From Tabrizicola fusiformis (lineage in GTDB: Bacteria; Pseudomonadota; Alphaproteobacteria; Rhodobacterales; Rhodobacteraceae): DNA of 64,000 bases. Location: positions 62,001 to 126,000 of the forward strand of contig NZ_JABUHN010000006.1 in the NCBI RefSeq assembly GCF_013328815.1, given 5' to 3'. This document shows, in pieces, positions 49,727 to 60,093 of the stretch; position 1 is the stretch's first letter, and every line of letters starts with the position of its first letter. The notes under the pieces were generated by a model, which searched no databases, was not told where the DNA came from, and was given only the letters and a program-made list of their open reading frames with translations. The translations under genes were made by a program, and so were the position numbers.

Positions 49727-51574
49727 CTAGGCGGTGGCGCTTTCCAGCTTTTCCTGCGCGGTGAGCCAGAGCGCCTCGGCACGGTCCAGCCCCTCCATCA
49801 CCTCGGCATATTTGCGGTTCCAGACCTCAAGCTCGCCCTTGCGGGCGTCTTCATACAGCGCCGGATCGGCCAGCTTGGTGGCCAGCTTGTCGCGCATCTC
49901 GTTCAGCTTGCCCAGACGCTCTTCGCATTTGCGCACCTCGGCGCGCATGGCCAACACCTCATCCCGGCTGGCCTGTTTGCGCGGCTTTTCCGCCTTGGCG
50001 GGCTTGGCCGGTTCATCGCCCGCCAGCAGCATGGCGCGATAGGCGTCAAGGTCTTCGGTATAGGGCACCACCGCCCCGCCCTTGACCAGCCAGAGCCGGT
50101 CGGCCACCAGCGACAGAAGGTGCATGTCATGGCTGACCAGCACCACGGCGCCGGAATATTCCGTCAGCGCCTCGACCAGTGCCTCGCGGCTTTCGATGTC
50201 GAGGTGGTTGGTCGGCTCGTCCAGGATCAGGAGATGCGGCGCGTCAAGCGTGGCGAGCAAGAGCGACAGCCGCGCCTTCTGCCCGCCCGAAAGCCGCCCC
50301 ACCACCGTTTCCGCCTGATCCGCCATCAGACCGAACCCCGCCAGACGGGCGCGCAGCTTTGGCTGCCCCTCGCCCGGACGCTGGCGCATCACATGCTGCA
50401 AGGGGGTTTCGTCGATGTGCAGCTCATCCACCTGATGCTGCGCGAAATAGCCGATGCGCAGCTTGGAGGACCGGGTGATGCGGCCCTCGGATGCCTCTAG
50501 CTTGCCGGCGAGCAGCTTGGAGAGCGTCGATTTCCCCTCGCCATTGCGGCCCAATAGGGCGATCCGGTCGTCCTGATCAATCCGCAGCGAGAGCTTGCGC
50601 AGGATCGGCGGGCCGCCATAGCCCACCGCCGCCCCGTCCATGTTGATGATCGGCGGCGACAGCTCTTCGGGCGCGGGGAAGGTGAAGACCACCTTCTTGG
50701 CCTCTTCCGGCGCGGTGATCGGCGTCAGCTTCTCCAGCATCTTCACGCGGCTTTGCGCCTGCACCGCCTTCGATGCCTTGGCCTTGAAACGGTCCACGAA
50801 ACTCTGCAAATGCGCGCGCCGCGCCTCGACCTTCTTGGCCTCGGCCTGCAAGACGGCACGCCGCTCGGCCATCTGGCGGGCGAACTGGTCGTAGGGGCCG
50901 CTCCAATAGGTCAGCTTCTTCTGGTCCAGATGCAGAATACCGGTCACGGCGCGGTTCAGCAGGCCGCGGTCATGGCTGATGATGATGACGGTATGGGGAT
51001 ATTTCGCCAGATAACTTTCCAGCCAGAGCGCGCCCTCAAGGTCAAGATAGTTGGTCGGCTCGTCCAGCAAGAGATAATCCGGCTGCGCGAACAGCACCCC
51101 GGCCAGCGCCACCCGCATCCGCCAGCCGCCCGAGAAATCGGAACAGGGCCGCAGTTGCGCCTCGGCATCGAACCCCAGACCGCGCAGGATGGCGCTGGCC
51201 CGGCCCTCGGCGCTCCAGGCGTCGATATCGGCCAGCCGCGCCTGAATTTCGGCAATCCGGTGCGGATCATGGGCGGTCTCCGCCTCGGCCATCAGGGCCG
51301 CCCGCTCGGTATCGGCGGCCAGCACCGTGTCGAGCAGCGAGGTCGAGGACGACGGCACCTCCTGCGCCACCCCGCCGATTCGCGCCCGCGCGGGCAGGCT
51401 GATCTCGCCGCTTTCCAGCGCCAGCTCGCCCTTGATCAGGCGGAAGAGCGTGGTCTTGCCCGCGCCGTTGCGCCCGACAAGGCCCACCTTGTGGCCGGCG
51501 GGAATGGTGGCAGAGGCTGCCTCGAACAGGGGGCGGCCTTCGACGGAATAGGTGATCTCGGATATCTTCAGCAT
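49727..51574 (-). CDS. ABC-F family ATPase (Uup/YheS-like)
   Basis: 615 aa with two ATPase domains and no membrane segment. Walker A motifs are GRNGAGKTT (about 34-42) and GRNGEGKST (about 334-342). Signature motifs are [14 protein letters not shown] and [14 protein letters not shown]; Walker B is [14 protein letters not shown] and [14 protein letters not shown]. The linker between domains (about 235-300, [20 protein letters not shown]) is the P-site tRNA interacting region. A C-terminal coiled coil (about 520-610) follows. ABC-F proteins act on stalled or antibiotic-bound ribosomes. Confidence 0.93.
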   Translation of the reverse strand: MLKISEITYSVEGRPLFEAASATIPAGHKVGLVGRNGAGKTTLFRLIKGELALESGEISLPARARIGGVAQEVPSSSTSLLDTVLAADTERAALMAEAETAHDPHRIAEIQARLADIDAWSAEGRASAILRGLGFDAEAQLRPCSDFSGGWRMRVALAGVLFAQPDYLLLDEPTNYLDLEGALWLESYLAKYPHTVIIISHDRGLLNRAVTGILHLDQKKLTYWSGPYDQFARQMAERRAVLQAEAKKVEARRAHLQSFVDRFKAKASKAVQAQSRVKMLEKLTPITAPEEAKKVVFTFPAPEELSPPIINMDGAAVGYGGPPILRKLSLRIDQDDRIALLGRNGEGKSTLSKLLAGKLEASEGRITRSSKLRIGYFAQHQVDELHIDETPLQHVMRQRPGEGQPKLRARLAGFGLMADQAETVVGRLSGGQKARLSLLLATLDAPHLLILDEPTNHLDIESREALVEALTEYSGAVVLVSHDMHLLSLVADRLWLVKGGAVVPYTEDLDAYRAMLLAGDEPAKPAKAEKPRKQASRDEVLAMRAEVRKCEERLGKLNEMRDKLATKLADPALYEDARKGELEVWNRKYAEVMEGLDRAEALWLTAQEKLESATA

Positions 51575-51630
51575 CCCCGCCGCTTGCCTTACCCGCCCCG
51601 GCGCGTCAACGGCTGCAATGCCGCCCGGCC

Positions 51631-51690
51631 TTCATCTTGGCAAAAATATCCCGGGGAGGGCGCCCCCCGGCGCCCGGGGCAGCGCCCCTC
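51631..51690. repeat. TTCATCTTGG...AAATATCCC element with GC hairpin, upstream of ndk
   Basis: TTCATCTTGGCAAAAATATC followed by CCGGGG and a GC-rich inverted repeat (GCGCCCCCCGG / CCGGGGCAGCGCCCC region, 51660-51690) lies in the divergent gap between the ABC-F gene and ndk. It shares layout and sequence with the copy at 37092-37137. Confidence 0.72.
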
Positions 51691-51768
51691 TTCCTTTTGT
51701 CATATCCCCATGCTAGCAGCGCGGCCATCCGAACGGGCCAAAGCGGCCCCCCTTTCATGGAGAGCCTC

Positions 51769-52191
51769 ATGGCCACCGAACGCACCCTCTCGATCATCAA
51801 GCCCGATGCCACCAAGCGCAACCTGACCGGCAAGATCGTCGCCAAATTCGAAGACGCGGGCCTGCGCGTCGTCGCCTCCAAGCGCATCCACCTGTCGCCC
51901 GCCACCGCCGGCGCCTTCTATGCCGAACATGCCGGTCGCGGTTTTTATGACGAGCTGGTGGCCTATATGGCATCCGAGCCGGTTGTGGTGCAGGTTCTGG
52001 AAGGCGAAGGCGCCATCCTGAAGAACCGCGAAGTCATGGGTGCGACCGATCCGGCCCAGGCCGCCGAAGGCACCATCCGCAAGGAATTCGCACTGTCCAA
52101 GGGCGAAAACTCGGTCCACGGTTCGGATTCGGAAGCCTCGGCTGCGCGCGAAATCGCCTTCTTCTTCTCGGGCCTCGAACTGGTCGGCTGA
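51769..52191 (+). CDS. ndk: Nucleoside diphosphate kinase
   Basis: 140 aa, the family's normal length. The active-site His is in [20 protein letters not shown] (His about 117). [20 protein letters not shown] is the conserved N terminus. It balances nucleoside triphosphate pools by phosphate exchange. GGAGAG lies before the ATG at 51769; longer in-frame starts upstream would read through the repeat element. Confidence 0.96.
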   Translation: MATERTLSIIKPDATKRNLTGKIVAKFEDAGLRVVASKRIHLSPATAGAFYAEHAGRGFYDELVAYMASEPVVVQVLEGEGAILKNREVMGATDPAQAAEGTIRKEFALSKGENSVHGSDSEASAAREIAFFFSGLELVG

Positions 52192-52200
52192 GGTCGGGCG

Positions 52201-52244
52201 CAAATTTCTTCGAAGAAATTTGCAAATTCGTTCGAACGAATTTG
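52201..52244. repeat. Double back-to-back palindrome, TTC/GAA family
   Basis: Two adjoining perfect 22-base palindromes: arms CAAATTTCTTC/GAAGAAATTTG (52201-52222) and CAAATTCGTTC/GAACGAATTTG (52223-52244). It lies between the convergent ends of ndk and holC. The first palindrome is identical to the first at 30184-30205. Confidence 0.88.
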
Positions 52245-52269
52245 GGCGGCGGGGAAACCCGCCGCCTTT

Positions 52270-52731
52270 CTACTGGGGCTTGCGTTCGGTCTTCATCTGC
52301 CAGCGCCCGCTTTCCTCGGACCAGTATTGCGCGGCCATGCCAAGGCCGGTCAGCCGGGTCCAAAGGCCGCGCGCCGCCTGAACCGCGTCCTCGTCATTGC
52401 CGTCGAACAGCACCCAGAGCCGCTCCATCGCCTCTTCGCCGGGCAAGGGTTCCGCCCCGTCGATCAGCGCGACGCCCTGCGCGCCGTTGCGCGCCGGTCC
52501 GGCGCCCAGCAGCACCGGCTGCGCCGCATCCTGTGGCCCGCCTTCCAGCCCATGCGGCAGGAACCCCTCTTCCGGCTCCAGCCAGAGCCTTGCGTCCAGC
52601 CGTTCAAGGCGGGCGCGGTCGGGGCTGCGGATCATCACCCGCCAGCCCTGCCCCAAGGCGCGGGGCAGGATCGTGGCCAGCGTCTCTTCGGCGGAAGAGC
52701 GGATCAGGTGATAGAAAACCGCGGTGCCCAA
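52270..52731 (-). CDS. holC: DNA polymerase III chi subunit
   Basis: 153 aa, starting MGTAVFYHLIRSSAEETLAT. WRVMIRSPDRARLERLDARL, then LWLEPEEGFLPHG, and PVLLGAGPARNGAQGVALID are typical HolC stretches. The chi subunit links the clamp loader to SSB in the replisome. It lies after pepA on the same strand, an arrangement common in proteobacteria, with a dispersed repeat in the 68-base gap. Confidence 0.9.
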   Translation of the reverse strand: MGTAVFYHLIRSSAEETLATILPRALGQGWRVMIRSPDRARLERLDARLWLEPEEGFLPHGLEGGPQDAAQPVLLGAGPARNGAQGVALIDGAEPLPGEEAMERLWVLFDGNDEDAVQAARGLWTRLTGLGMAAQYWSEESGRWQMKTERKPQ

Positions 52732-52737
52732 GGGTCA

Positions 52738-52787
52738 GGCCCCGGCGCCCGGGGCGGGCCGGGCATGGATATTTGGGCCAAGATGAA
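52738..52787. repeat. Inverted TTCATCTTGG...AAATATCC element with GC hairpin, between pepA and holC
   Basis: Read on the plus strand, a GC-rich hairpin (CCCCGGCGCCCGGGGC region, 52740-52755) is followed by GGATATTTGGGCCAAGATGA. This is the reverse orientation of the copies at 37092 and 51631. Confidence 0.72.
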
Positions 52788-52799
52788 ACGGCTTGTCCC

Positions 52800-54269
52800 T
52801 CATTTCACTTCATAACGGTCGCGGATCAGCCGGTTCAGCGCCAGCACGCCCCAGCCCGTCGCGCCCTTGGGCGCCAGCGTGCTGTCGGCTTTCAAAAGCG
52901 CCGTGCCCGCGATGTCGAGGTGGCACCAAGGCGTGCCCTCCTGGATGAAGCGTTTGAGGAATTGCGCGGCGGTGATCGCCCCGCCATCGCGCCCGCCCAC
53001 ATTCATCATATCAGCGATGCGGGATTTCAGCTTGGCATCATAGGCTTCGCCCATCGGCATCCGCCAGGCGCCTTCGCCTTCGGCCTTGGCCGCGGCAAGG
53101 AAGGCATCGCAGAAGGCATCATCGTTCGAGAAGACGCCGGTATGTTCATGCCCCAGCGCGATGATGATGGCGCCGGTCAACGTCGCAAGGTCGATCACGC
53201 CGGCGGGTTTGAAGCGTTCCTGCGCATACCACAGCACATCGGCCAGCACGAGGCGGCCTTCGGCATCGGTGTTGATCACCTCGATCGTGTCGCCCTTCAT
53301 TGAGCGCACGACATCGCCGGGCCGCTGGGCACGTCCATCAGGCATGTTTTCCACCAGACCGACCAGACCTACGACATTGGCCGGTGCCTTGCGCAGGGCC
53401 AGGGTGCGCATCACGCCCGCCACCACGGCGGCGCCGCCCATGTCCATCGTCATCTCTTCCATGCCGCCGGCGGGCTTGATGGAAATGCCGCCGGTATCGA
53501 ACACCACGCCCTTGCCGACAAGGGCCAGCGGCGCCGCGTCCCCGCCGCCGTTCCAGCGCATGACCACCACCTTAGAGGGGCTTTCCGACCCCTGCCCCAC
53601 GCCCAGAAGCGCACCCATGCCAAGGCGGGTCAGCTGCTCTTCCTCAAGGATTTCCACCTCAAGGCCCAGTTCCTGCATCGCGGCAAGGCGTGCGGCGAAA
53701 TCATCGGTGGTCAGGATATTGGCCGGTTCGTTCACCAGATCGCGGGTGAAGAACACACCTTCCACTAGCGCCGCCAGCGGCCCCGCCTTGGCCGCCACCT
53801 CTTCCGGTGCGGTGACGGCGAAGGTGACCGGGCCGGTCGCCTTGGCCTCGCCGGTCTTGTGCGGGGTGAAATCATAGGCGCGCATCGCCAGACCAAAGGA
53901 CACATCCGCCGCGCGGGCATGGCCTTCGGCCAGAACCAGCGTGGGCTTGTCGTTCAGTCCCCGGGCCAGCGTCGAGCCGGCCTTGCGCGCCTCGGCCAGG
54001 GTGGCGCGGCGCGGCAGTTTGACCAGATGCAGCGCCTCGGCCTGCAATCCGCCGGGGAAAGTCAGCTCCAGCCCCTCGCCCGCCTTCATCCGCGCCCATG
54101 CGTCAGAGGCCAGCGCGCGCTTGACGCCGCCGCGCGTCAGCCGGTCAAGGCGGCGGGCGGCGGGGGTTGCGGGCGCTTCGCCCGCCGCCAGAAGGGCGAT
54201 GCGGCCCGGTGCCGCGGCGATATCGTCAAGCGAGACAGGCTGGAACTGCAGGGCAACGGGATGGGTCAT
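52800..54269 (-). CDS. pepA: Leucyl aminopeptidase (M17)
   Basis: 489 aa. The M17 signature NTDAEGRL is at about residues 335-342. Metal ligands are in VGKGVVFDTGGISIKP (Lys and Asp) and the same signature. The N-terminal regulatory domain covers about 1-165. A hexameric cytoplasmic zinc enzyme that removes N-terminal residues from peptides; in some bacteria PepA also binds DNA. It is divergent from lptF. Confidence 0.95.
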   Translation of the reverse strand: MTHPVALQFQPVSLDDIAAAPGRIALLAAGEAPATPAARRLDRLTRGGVKRALASDAWARMKAGEGLELTFPGGLQAEALHLVKLPRRATLAEARKAGSTLARGLNDKPTLVLAEGHARAADVSFGLAMRAYDFTPHKTGEAKATGPVTFAVTAPEEVAAKAGPLAALVEGVFFTRDLVNEPANILTTDDFAARLAAMQELGLEVEILEEEQLTRLGMGALLGVGQGSESPSKVVVMRWNGGGDAAPLALVGKGVVFDTGGISIKPAGGMEEMTMDMGGAAVVAGVMRTLALRKAPANVVGLVGLVENMPDGRAQRPGDVVRSMKGDTIEVINTDAEGRLVLADVLWYAQERFKPAGVIDLATLTGAIIIALGHEHTGVFSNDDAFCDAFLAAAKAEGEGAWRMPMGEAYDAKLKSRIADMMNVGGRDGGAITAAQFLKRFIQEGTPWCHLDIAGTALLKADSTLAPKGATGWGVLALNRLIRDRYEVK

Positions 54270-54427
54270 GGCGGCTTTCTGGCGGCTTCTGGTTCGGGAA
54301 TGCGCGACACGCGCGGGGTTCTGCCCAAGGCTAGCGAAGCCCCCCGCCGAAGGCCAGATATGAGTTTTCCTTGCCGGGCTTTTCCGCTAGCGTCCCGGCC
54401 ATTGCATTGCACAAGGGGTTGCTGCGG

Positions 54428-55546
54428 TTGCCAAGATTCGACCGATATCTTCTGTCACAGCTTCTGGGGGTCTTTGGCTTCTTCTCGCTGGTGATGGTGG
54501 CGGTCTATTGGGTGAACCGGGCCGTGCGTCTGTTCGACCAGTTGATCGGCGACGGGCAATCCTCGCTGGTCTTCCTTGAATTCTCGATGCTGACGCTGCC
54601 GAATGTCATCCGGCTGGTGCTGCCGATTTCGGCCTTTGTGGCTTCGGTCTATGTCGCCAACCGGCTCACGCAGGAAAGCGAGCTGGTGGTGATGCAGGCC
54701 ACCGGCTTTTCGCCCTGGCGGATGGCGCGGCCGGTTCTGGTCTTTGGCCTGATCGTGGCGGGGATGATGGCCATTCTGATGCATGTTCTGGTGCCCGCCA
54801 GCCGGGGCGCCCTAGCGGAACGCACGGCCGAAATCAGCCAGAACGTCACCGCGCGGTTCCTGACCGAGGGGCAGTTCACCCATCCTTCCGCCGGGCTGAC
54901 CTTCTATATCCGCGAGTTGGCGCCAACGGGCGAGCTTCTGGACATGTTCCTTGCCGATGAGCGCGACCCGGCGCGGCGTGTTACCTATACCGCGCGCAAG
55001 GCGCTGTTTGCGCGGACCGAGACGGGGCCCAAGCTTTTGATGTTCGACGGCATGGCGCAGACGCTGGACGCCTCGGGGCGCAGCCTGTCGCTGACGCGGT
55101 TTGCCGATTTCACCTATGATTTCTCGGGGATGATCGAGACGGGCGACCGTGGCAAGCGGTCGGTCGATGAGCTTGGCACCGCCGAATTGCTGTCGCCGAC
55201 GCCGGCACTTCTGGCCGAAACCGGGGAAAGTGCCGAAGCTTTCCTGTTCGACGGCCATTCCCGCTTTGCCCAGCCGCTGATCGCGGCGGCGACGGCGGTG
55301 ATCGGCTTTGCCGGGCTTTTGATCGGCGCCTTCAGCCGGTTTGGACTTTGGCGGCAGATTGCGATTTCGGTGGCGATGCTGGTGGTGTTGCAGGCGATTG
55401 TCACGGTTTCAACCGATCTTGCGCTGACGGCGCCGGGGGGCTGGCTTTGGGCCTATGCCGCGCCTTTGGTGGGGTTTGCGCAGGCGACGGGGCTGCTCTG
55501 GCTGGCGGCGCGGCCACGCAGGCGGCGGCGGGTGGCGGCAGCATGA
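54428..55546 (+). CDS. lptF: LPS export ABC transporter permease LptF
   Basis: 372 aa with a probable TTG start giving (M)PRFDRYLLSQLLGVFGFFS, the typical N terminus, and an AAGGGG site 9 bases upstream; no ATG fits. Six membrane segments, with three at each end, surround a periplasmic beta-jellyroll (about 120-265). LptF and LptG form the membrane part of LptB2FG, which extracts LPS from the inner membrane. A longer in-frame start at 54371 is less likely. Overlaps lptG by ATGA. Confidence 0.92.
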   Translation: MPRFDRYLLSQLLGVFGFFSLVMVAVYWVNRAVRLFDQLIGDGQSSLVFLEFSMLTLPNVIRLVLPISAFVASVYVANRLTQESELVVMQATGFSPWRMARPVLVFGLIVAGMMAILMHVLVPASRGALAERTAEISQNVTARFLTEGQFTHPSAGLTFYIRELAPTGELLDMFLADERDPARRVTYTARKALFARTETGPKLLMFDGMAQTLDASGRSLSLTRFADFTYDFSGMIETGDRGKRSVDELGTAELLSPTPALLAETGESAEAFLFDGHSRFAQPLIAAATAVIGFAGLLIGAFSRFGLWRQIAISVAMLVVLQAIVTVSTDLALTAPGGWLWAYAAPLVGFAQATGLLWLAARPRRRRRVAAA

Positions 55547-56637
55547 TCCTCAGCCTCTATATCGCGCGCCGCTTTGTCGGCATGTTCCTGCGGGTGTTCG
55601 GGGTGTTTCTGGGCATCATGCTGCTGATCGACGGGATTGATCAGTTGCGCCGCCATGCTGCCAGCGGCATCACCGTGTCCGAAGCGTTCTACATGGCGCT
55701 GCTGAATGCGCCCGAAAGCCTGTATCGCATCCTGCCTCTGGTGATGATCCTGTCGGCGATCGGGCTTTTCCTTGGGCTTGCACGCTCGTCCGAACTGGTG
55801 GTGGTGCGGGCCGCGGGGCGGTCGGGGCTGCGGTTCCTGATGGCGCCGGTGGGTGCGGCGCTGGCCATCGGCCTTTTGGCCGTGGCGGTGATGAACCCGC
55901 TGGTGGCGGCCACGTCCAAGGAATACGACCGGCTTTCGGCGCTGCGCGGCTCGGGCGGGTCGATCTTGTCGGTCTCGTCCGAGGGGCTTTGGCTGCGGCA
56001 GGGCGACGGCAGCGGCCAGACGGTGATCCGCGCCGGGCGGGTGGCCCCTGATGGCACGCGGCTGCAAGAGGTGACCTTCTACCTTTACGCCCCCGACGGG
56101 GCGCCGCAGGCCCGGATCGAGGCCGCCGAAGCGGTGCTTGAGCCGGGCAACTGGATGCTGCGCGATGCCAAACGCTGGGATCTGACCCAGCCCAACCCCG
56201 AGGCGGGCGCCAGCCTTGCGGCAACGGGGCTGACGCTGACGACCGACCTGACTGCGGCCCGCATCCGCGAGGGGTTCGGGGCGCCTTCGGCCATCGCCTT
56301 CTGGGATTTGCCGGGCTATATCCGCAATCTGGAACGGGCGGGGTTTTCGGCCCGCAACTATCAGGTCTGGATGCAGATGGAACTGGCCTTCCCCTTGCTG
56401 CTTTGCACCATGGTCCTTGTGGCGGCCGGCTTTACCATGCGCCACAGCCGCGCGGGGCGCACCGGGCAGATGGTGCTGATGGCGCTGGCTTGCGGGTTTT
56501 TCCTGTTCTTCCTGCGCAATTTCGCGCAGGTTCTGGGCGAGAACGGCCAGATCCCCGTTCTGGTCGCTGCATGGAGCCCGCCGGTCGCCGCCGCGCTGAT
56601 GGCGTTGAGCCTGCTTCTGCATCTGGAGGACGGCTGA
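55543..56637 (+). CDS. lptG: LPS export ABC transporter permease LptG
   Basis: 364 aa from MILSLYIARRFVGMFLRVFG. It has the same layout as LptF: three membrane segments, a periplasmic domain (about 130-260, ILSVSSEGLWLRQGDGSGQT), and three more membrane segments. LFLGLARSSELVVVRAAGRS is the coupling helix region that contacts the ATPase LptB. The start overlaps the lptF stop by ATGA, and lptD starts one base after its stop. Confidence 0.95.
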   Translation: MILSLYIARRFVGMFLRVFGVFLGIMLLIDGIDQLRRHAASGITVSEAFYMALLNAPESLYRILPLVMILSAIGLFLGLARSSELVVVRAAGRSGLRFLMAPVGAALAIGLLAVAVMNPLVAATSKEYDRLSALRGSGGSILSVSSEGLWLRQGDGSGQTVIRAGRVAPDGTRLQEVTFYLYAPDGAPQARIEAAEAVLEPGNWMLRDAKRWDLTQPNPEAGASLAATGLTLTTDLTAARIREGFGAPSAIAFWDLPGYIRNLERAGFSARNYQVWMQMELAFPLLLCTMVLVAAGFTMRHSRAGRTGQMVLMALACGFFLFFLRNFAQVLGENGQIPVLVAAWSPPVAAALMALSLLLHLEDG

Positions 56638-56638
56638 G

Positions 56639-58771
56639 ATGCGCGGCCTGATCTGCGCCCTTCTGCTGTGGCTGACCGCCCTGCCCGCCCTTGCGCAAGA
56701 GCGGGCGACGCTGGTGGCCGACGGGTTGCGCATTGCCGGCGATCAGGTGCTGATCGCCGAAGGCAATGTCGAGATTTTCTACAAGGGACAGCGGCTGACC
56801 GCCGCCCGCGTGGTCTATGACCGCAAGGCCGACCGGCTTGAGATCACTGGCCCCATCACCCTGACCGATGGCCAGAAGACCGTGATCGTGGCGGATCAGG
56901 CCAGCCTGAAGGCCGATCTGACCGAAGGCATCCTTCTGTCGGCGCGGGTGGTTCTGGACCAGCAATTGCAGATCGCCGCCGCCGAGGTGCATCGGCTGGA
57001 CGGCCGCTATACCACGATGAAGCGGGTGGCCGCCTCGTCCTGCCGGATCTGCGCGGGCGACGACACACCGCTCTGGGAATTGCGGGCCAGCCAGGTCACC
57101 CATGATCAGGCCGAACAGCAGCTTTATTTCGACAATGCGCAACTGCGCATGGCGGGCCTGCCGGTGTTCTACATTCCCCGGCTGCGGATGCCCGACCCGA
57201 CGCTGAAACGCGCCACCGGCTTTCTGATGCCGCGCGCCACCACCTCGTCCAAGATCGGCACCGGCCTCTGGCTGCCCTATTTCATCACCCTTGGCCAAAG
57301 CCGTGACCTGACGGTGACGCCCTTCCTGTCGCCTGCCGGGTCGCGCACGGTGGCGCTGCGCTACCGCGAAGCCTTCCGCACCGGCGATGTGGAGCTGGGC
57401 CTGCATCTCTCGCGCGACGATATCCTTACGGGCGACATCCGTGGCTATCTTCTGGCCGAAGGGCAATTCGCCCTGCCGCGCGGCCTGACCATGGACATCC
57501 GCGCCGAACGTGTCAGCGACAAGGGCTATCTTCTCGACTATGGCCTGCCCGAGGCCGACCTTCTGCGCAGCCATATCAACCTGACCCGCACCCGGCGGAA
57601 CGAATATCTTGTCGGGCGGCTGATCGGCTTTCAAACCCTGCGCGAGACGGAAAACAACGCGACCATCCCCTCGATCGTGGCCGATTTCACCTGGCACCGC
57701 CGCTTTTCGCTGGGCAGTTTCGGCGGCGAGGGTGGCCTGAGCTTTCAGTTGCACAGCCACAGCCGCACCTCGACGCAGACGGCGGATGGCGATGGCGACG
57801 GCATCGCCGATGGCCGCGATCTGGCGCGCGGTTCGATCAAGGCGGACTGGCGGCGCGACTGGGTGTTGGGCAATGGCATGGTCGCGGGTCTTCTGGGCGA
57901 AGGCCGGGCCGATCTTTACGCCATCAGCCAGGATGCGGCCGAAGCCGGCACCGAGGCGCGGCTGCATGGCGCGCTGGCGGCCGAATTGCGCTGGCCCTGG
58001 GTCAAGCCCGGCAAGAACGGTGTCGCGCATGTGATCGAGCCGGTGGTGCAACTGGTGCTGGCGCCCGCCGGCAGCGACAGCCTGACAAATGAAGACTCGG
58101 CCCTTGTCGAGTTTGACGAGGGCAACCTTTTCGCCCTGAACCGCTATCCCGGCTCTGATGCCGTCGAACGCGGCGCCCGCGCCAATATCGGGCTGAACTA
58201 CCTGCGGCATGACCCTTCGGGCTGGACGCTGGGCATCACCGCAGGCCGGGTGTTTCGTGCCGAGGATCTGGGCCAGTTCACCGCCGCCTCCGGTCTAGAC
58301 GGGGTGCATTCCGACTGGCTGGCGGCCTGGTCGCTGACCGCGCCCTGGGGCCTGTCGCTGACCAACCGGGTGTTGCTGGATGACGGGTTCGATCTGACCA
58401 AGGGCGAATTGCGGCTGGGCCTGACGGCAGAACGGCTGACGCTTTCGGCGGGCTATGTCTATGTGCAGGCCGATCTGGCGGAAAACCGCCCCGAACGGAC
58501 CGAGGAACTGGTGTTCGACTCGACGGTGAAACTGTCGCGCGGCTGGTCGGCGCAACTGTCGAACCGCTATGATCTGGTCGAGGACCGCGCCAGCCGGGCC
58601 GCGGCGGGGCTGGTGTTCCGCAACGAATGCCTTGCGGTCGATCTTTCTCTCTCGCGTCGCTTCACGTCCTCGACTAGTGTGACGCCGACAACGGAATTTG
58701 GCCTTTCGGTCGAGCTTCTTGGCTTTGGCGGCGGGTCGGACGGCGGGGCGCAGCGGCAATGCCGCGGCTGA
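56639..58771 (+). CDS. lptD: LPS assembly outer membrane protein LptD
   Basis: 710 aa. A signal peptide (MRGLICALLLWLTALPALAQ) is followed by the OstA jellyroll (about 22-160, IAEGNVEIFYKGQRLTAARV) and a C-terminal beta-barrel. RVAASSCRICAGDDTPLWEL holds the cysteines expected near the hinge; NECLAVDLSLSRRF near the C terminus holds another. LptD with LptE inserts LPS into the outer leaflet. The following SurA-like chaperone is known to help LptD fold in other bacteria. Confidence 0.94.
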   Translation: MRGLICALLLWLTALPALAQERATLVADGLRIAGDQVLIAEGNVEIFYKGQRLTAARVVYDRKADRLEITGPITLTDGQKTVIVADQASLKADLTEGILLSARVVLDQQLQIAAAEVHRLDGRYTTMKRVAASSCRICAGDDTPLWELRASQVTHDQAEQQLYFDNAQLRMAGLPVFYIPRLRMPDPTLKRATGFLMPRATTSSKIGTGLWLPYFITLGQSRDLTVTPFLSPAGSRTVALRYREAFRTGDVELGLHLSRDDILTGDIRGYLLAEGQFALPRGLTMDIRAERVSDKGYLLDYGLPEADLLRSHINLTRTRRNEYLVGRLIGFQTLRETENNATIPSIVADFTWHRRFSLGSFGGEGGLSFQLHSHSRTSTQTADGDGDGIADGRDLARGSIKADWRRDWVLGNGMVAGLLGEGRADLYAISQDAAEAGTEARLHGALAAELRWPWVKPGKNGVAHVIEPVVQLVLAPAGSDSLTNEDSALVEFDEGNLFALNRYPGSDAVERGARANIGLNYLRHDPSGWTLGITAGRVFRAEDLGQFTAASGLDGVHSDWLAAWSLTAPWGLSLTNRVLLDDGFDLTKGELRLGLTAERLTLSAGYVYVQADLAENRPERTEELVFDSTVKLSRGWSAQLSNRYDLVEDRASRAAAGLVFRNECLAVDLSLSRRFTSSTSVTPTTEFGLSVELLGFGGGSDGGAQRQCRG

Positions 58772-58845
58772 CCCTCAGGGAATGGGGCAAGGCCCGCGCG
58801 TGGCAATGGCCACGACAGGCGGGCAGGAACGGACGACGGCAGGCG

Positions 58846-60093
58846 ATGGCACAGGCGCGGATGACGGCAGGAATGAACGGGGTCGTGGCGCTGCGGCGGC
58901 TGACGGGCGGGATTGCGGCGGCACTGCTGCTGGCAGCCCCGGCTCTGGCCCAATCGAGCCCGTTTTCGCCGGCGCTGTTCGTGAACGAACGGGTGATCTC
59001 GCATTACGAGTTGGAACAGCGCATCGCCTTCATGACGCTGCTGCGCCAGCCCGGCGATATAGAACAGGTGGCGCTGGACAGCCTGATCGACGACCGCCTG
59101 CGCCTTTATGAGGCGGCACAACTGGGCATCAAGGCCACGCCCGAAATGGTCGAGGCGGGGATGGCCGAATTCGCTTCGCGCGCCAATCTCTCGACCGAGG
59201 AATTCCTCAAGGCCATCGGTCAGGGTGGGGTCGATCCGCAAAGCTTCCGCGATTTCGTCGAGGCGGGGATGGTCTGGCGCGAGGCGATCCGCGCCCGCTA
59301 TTCCGCGGTCACCAGCATCACCGATGCCGAGATCGACCGTGCCATGGCCGAATACCGGCCCGAACAGGTGCCCACCATCCGCTATGCCGAAATCGTCCTG
59401 CCGGGCACCGGCGCCGAACGTTCGGCCTCGCTGGCGCTGGCCCGCCGCCTGCGACAACAGATCGTCGAAGAGGCGGATTTCCATGCGGCGGCCCGCAGCT
59501 ATTCCAAGGGCGAGACGGCGGGCGGCGGCGGCAACCGCGACTGGCAGCGGCTGACCGATTTCGACGACAAGACGCGCCTTGCCCTGCTGCGCACCCAGCC
59601 GGGCCGCGTCTCGGAAGTCGTGCAAAGCGATAACAGCATCGCGCTTTACATGGTGCTGGACCGCGCCGAAGAAGGGTTGAGCGCGGCGGAAATGGCGGTT
59701 CTGGTCGAATATGCCGCATTCCTGATCCCCGATGGCCCGGGCGCGCTGGACGAGGCGGCAAAGATCCGCCGCCGGGTGGATACCTGCGACGACCTTTATG
59801 AAGTGGCCAAGGGCCTGCCCGCCGACCGGCTCACGCGGGAAACAAAGGCGCCGGGCGCGGTGCCTGCCGATATCGCCGGGGCGCTGACCCTGCTTGACCC
59901 CGGCGAAACCTCGGCCACGGTCACGCGCGGCGGCTGGCGGGTGTTCCTGATGCTTTGCCGCCGCGGGGTGGACAAGGCGCTGATGCCCTCACGCGAGGAT
60001 GCCCGGACCCAGTTGATGAACCAGCGCCTTGGGGCGCAGGCCGACATCTATCTGGAAGAGCTGCGCTCGGAAGCCATCATCCGGCAGCCGTGA
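58846..60093 (+). CDS. surA: SurA-like periplasmic peptidyl-prolyl isomerase/chaperone
   Basis: 415 aa from [20 protein letters not shown]. The signal peptide [18 protein letters not shown] is followed by the SurA N-terminal domain ([20 protein letters not shown]) and a parvulin domain ([13 protein letters not shown], about 190-290). The start is uncertain: 58846, 58861 and a start overlapping lptD (58759) are all in frame; 58846 gives a normal signal peptide length. SurA brings outer-membrane proteins such as LptD to the BAM complex. It overlaps pdxA by GTGA. Confidence 0.85.
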   Translation: MAQARMTAGMNGVVALRRLTGGIAAALLLAAPALAQSSPFSPALFVNERVISHYELEQRIAFMTLLRQPGDIEQVALDSLIDDRLRLYEAAQLGIKATPEMVEAGMAEFASRANLSTEEFLKAIGQGGVDPQSFRDFVEAGMVWREAIRARYSAVTSITDAEIDRAMAEYRPEQVPTIRYAEIVLPGTGAERSASLALARRLRQQIVEEADFHAAARSYSKGETAGGGGNRDWQRLTDFDDKTRLALLRTQPGRVSEVVQSDNSIALYMVLDRAEEGLSAAEMAVLVEYAAFLIPDGPGALDEAAKIRRRVDTCDDLYEVAKGLPADRLTRETKAPGAVPADIAGALTLLDPGETSATVTRGGWRVFLMLCRRGVDKALMPSREDARTQLMNQRLGAQADIYLEELRSEAIIRQP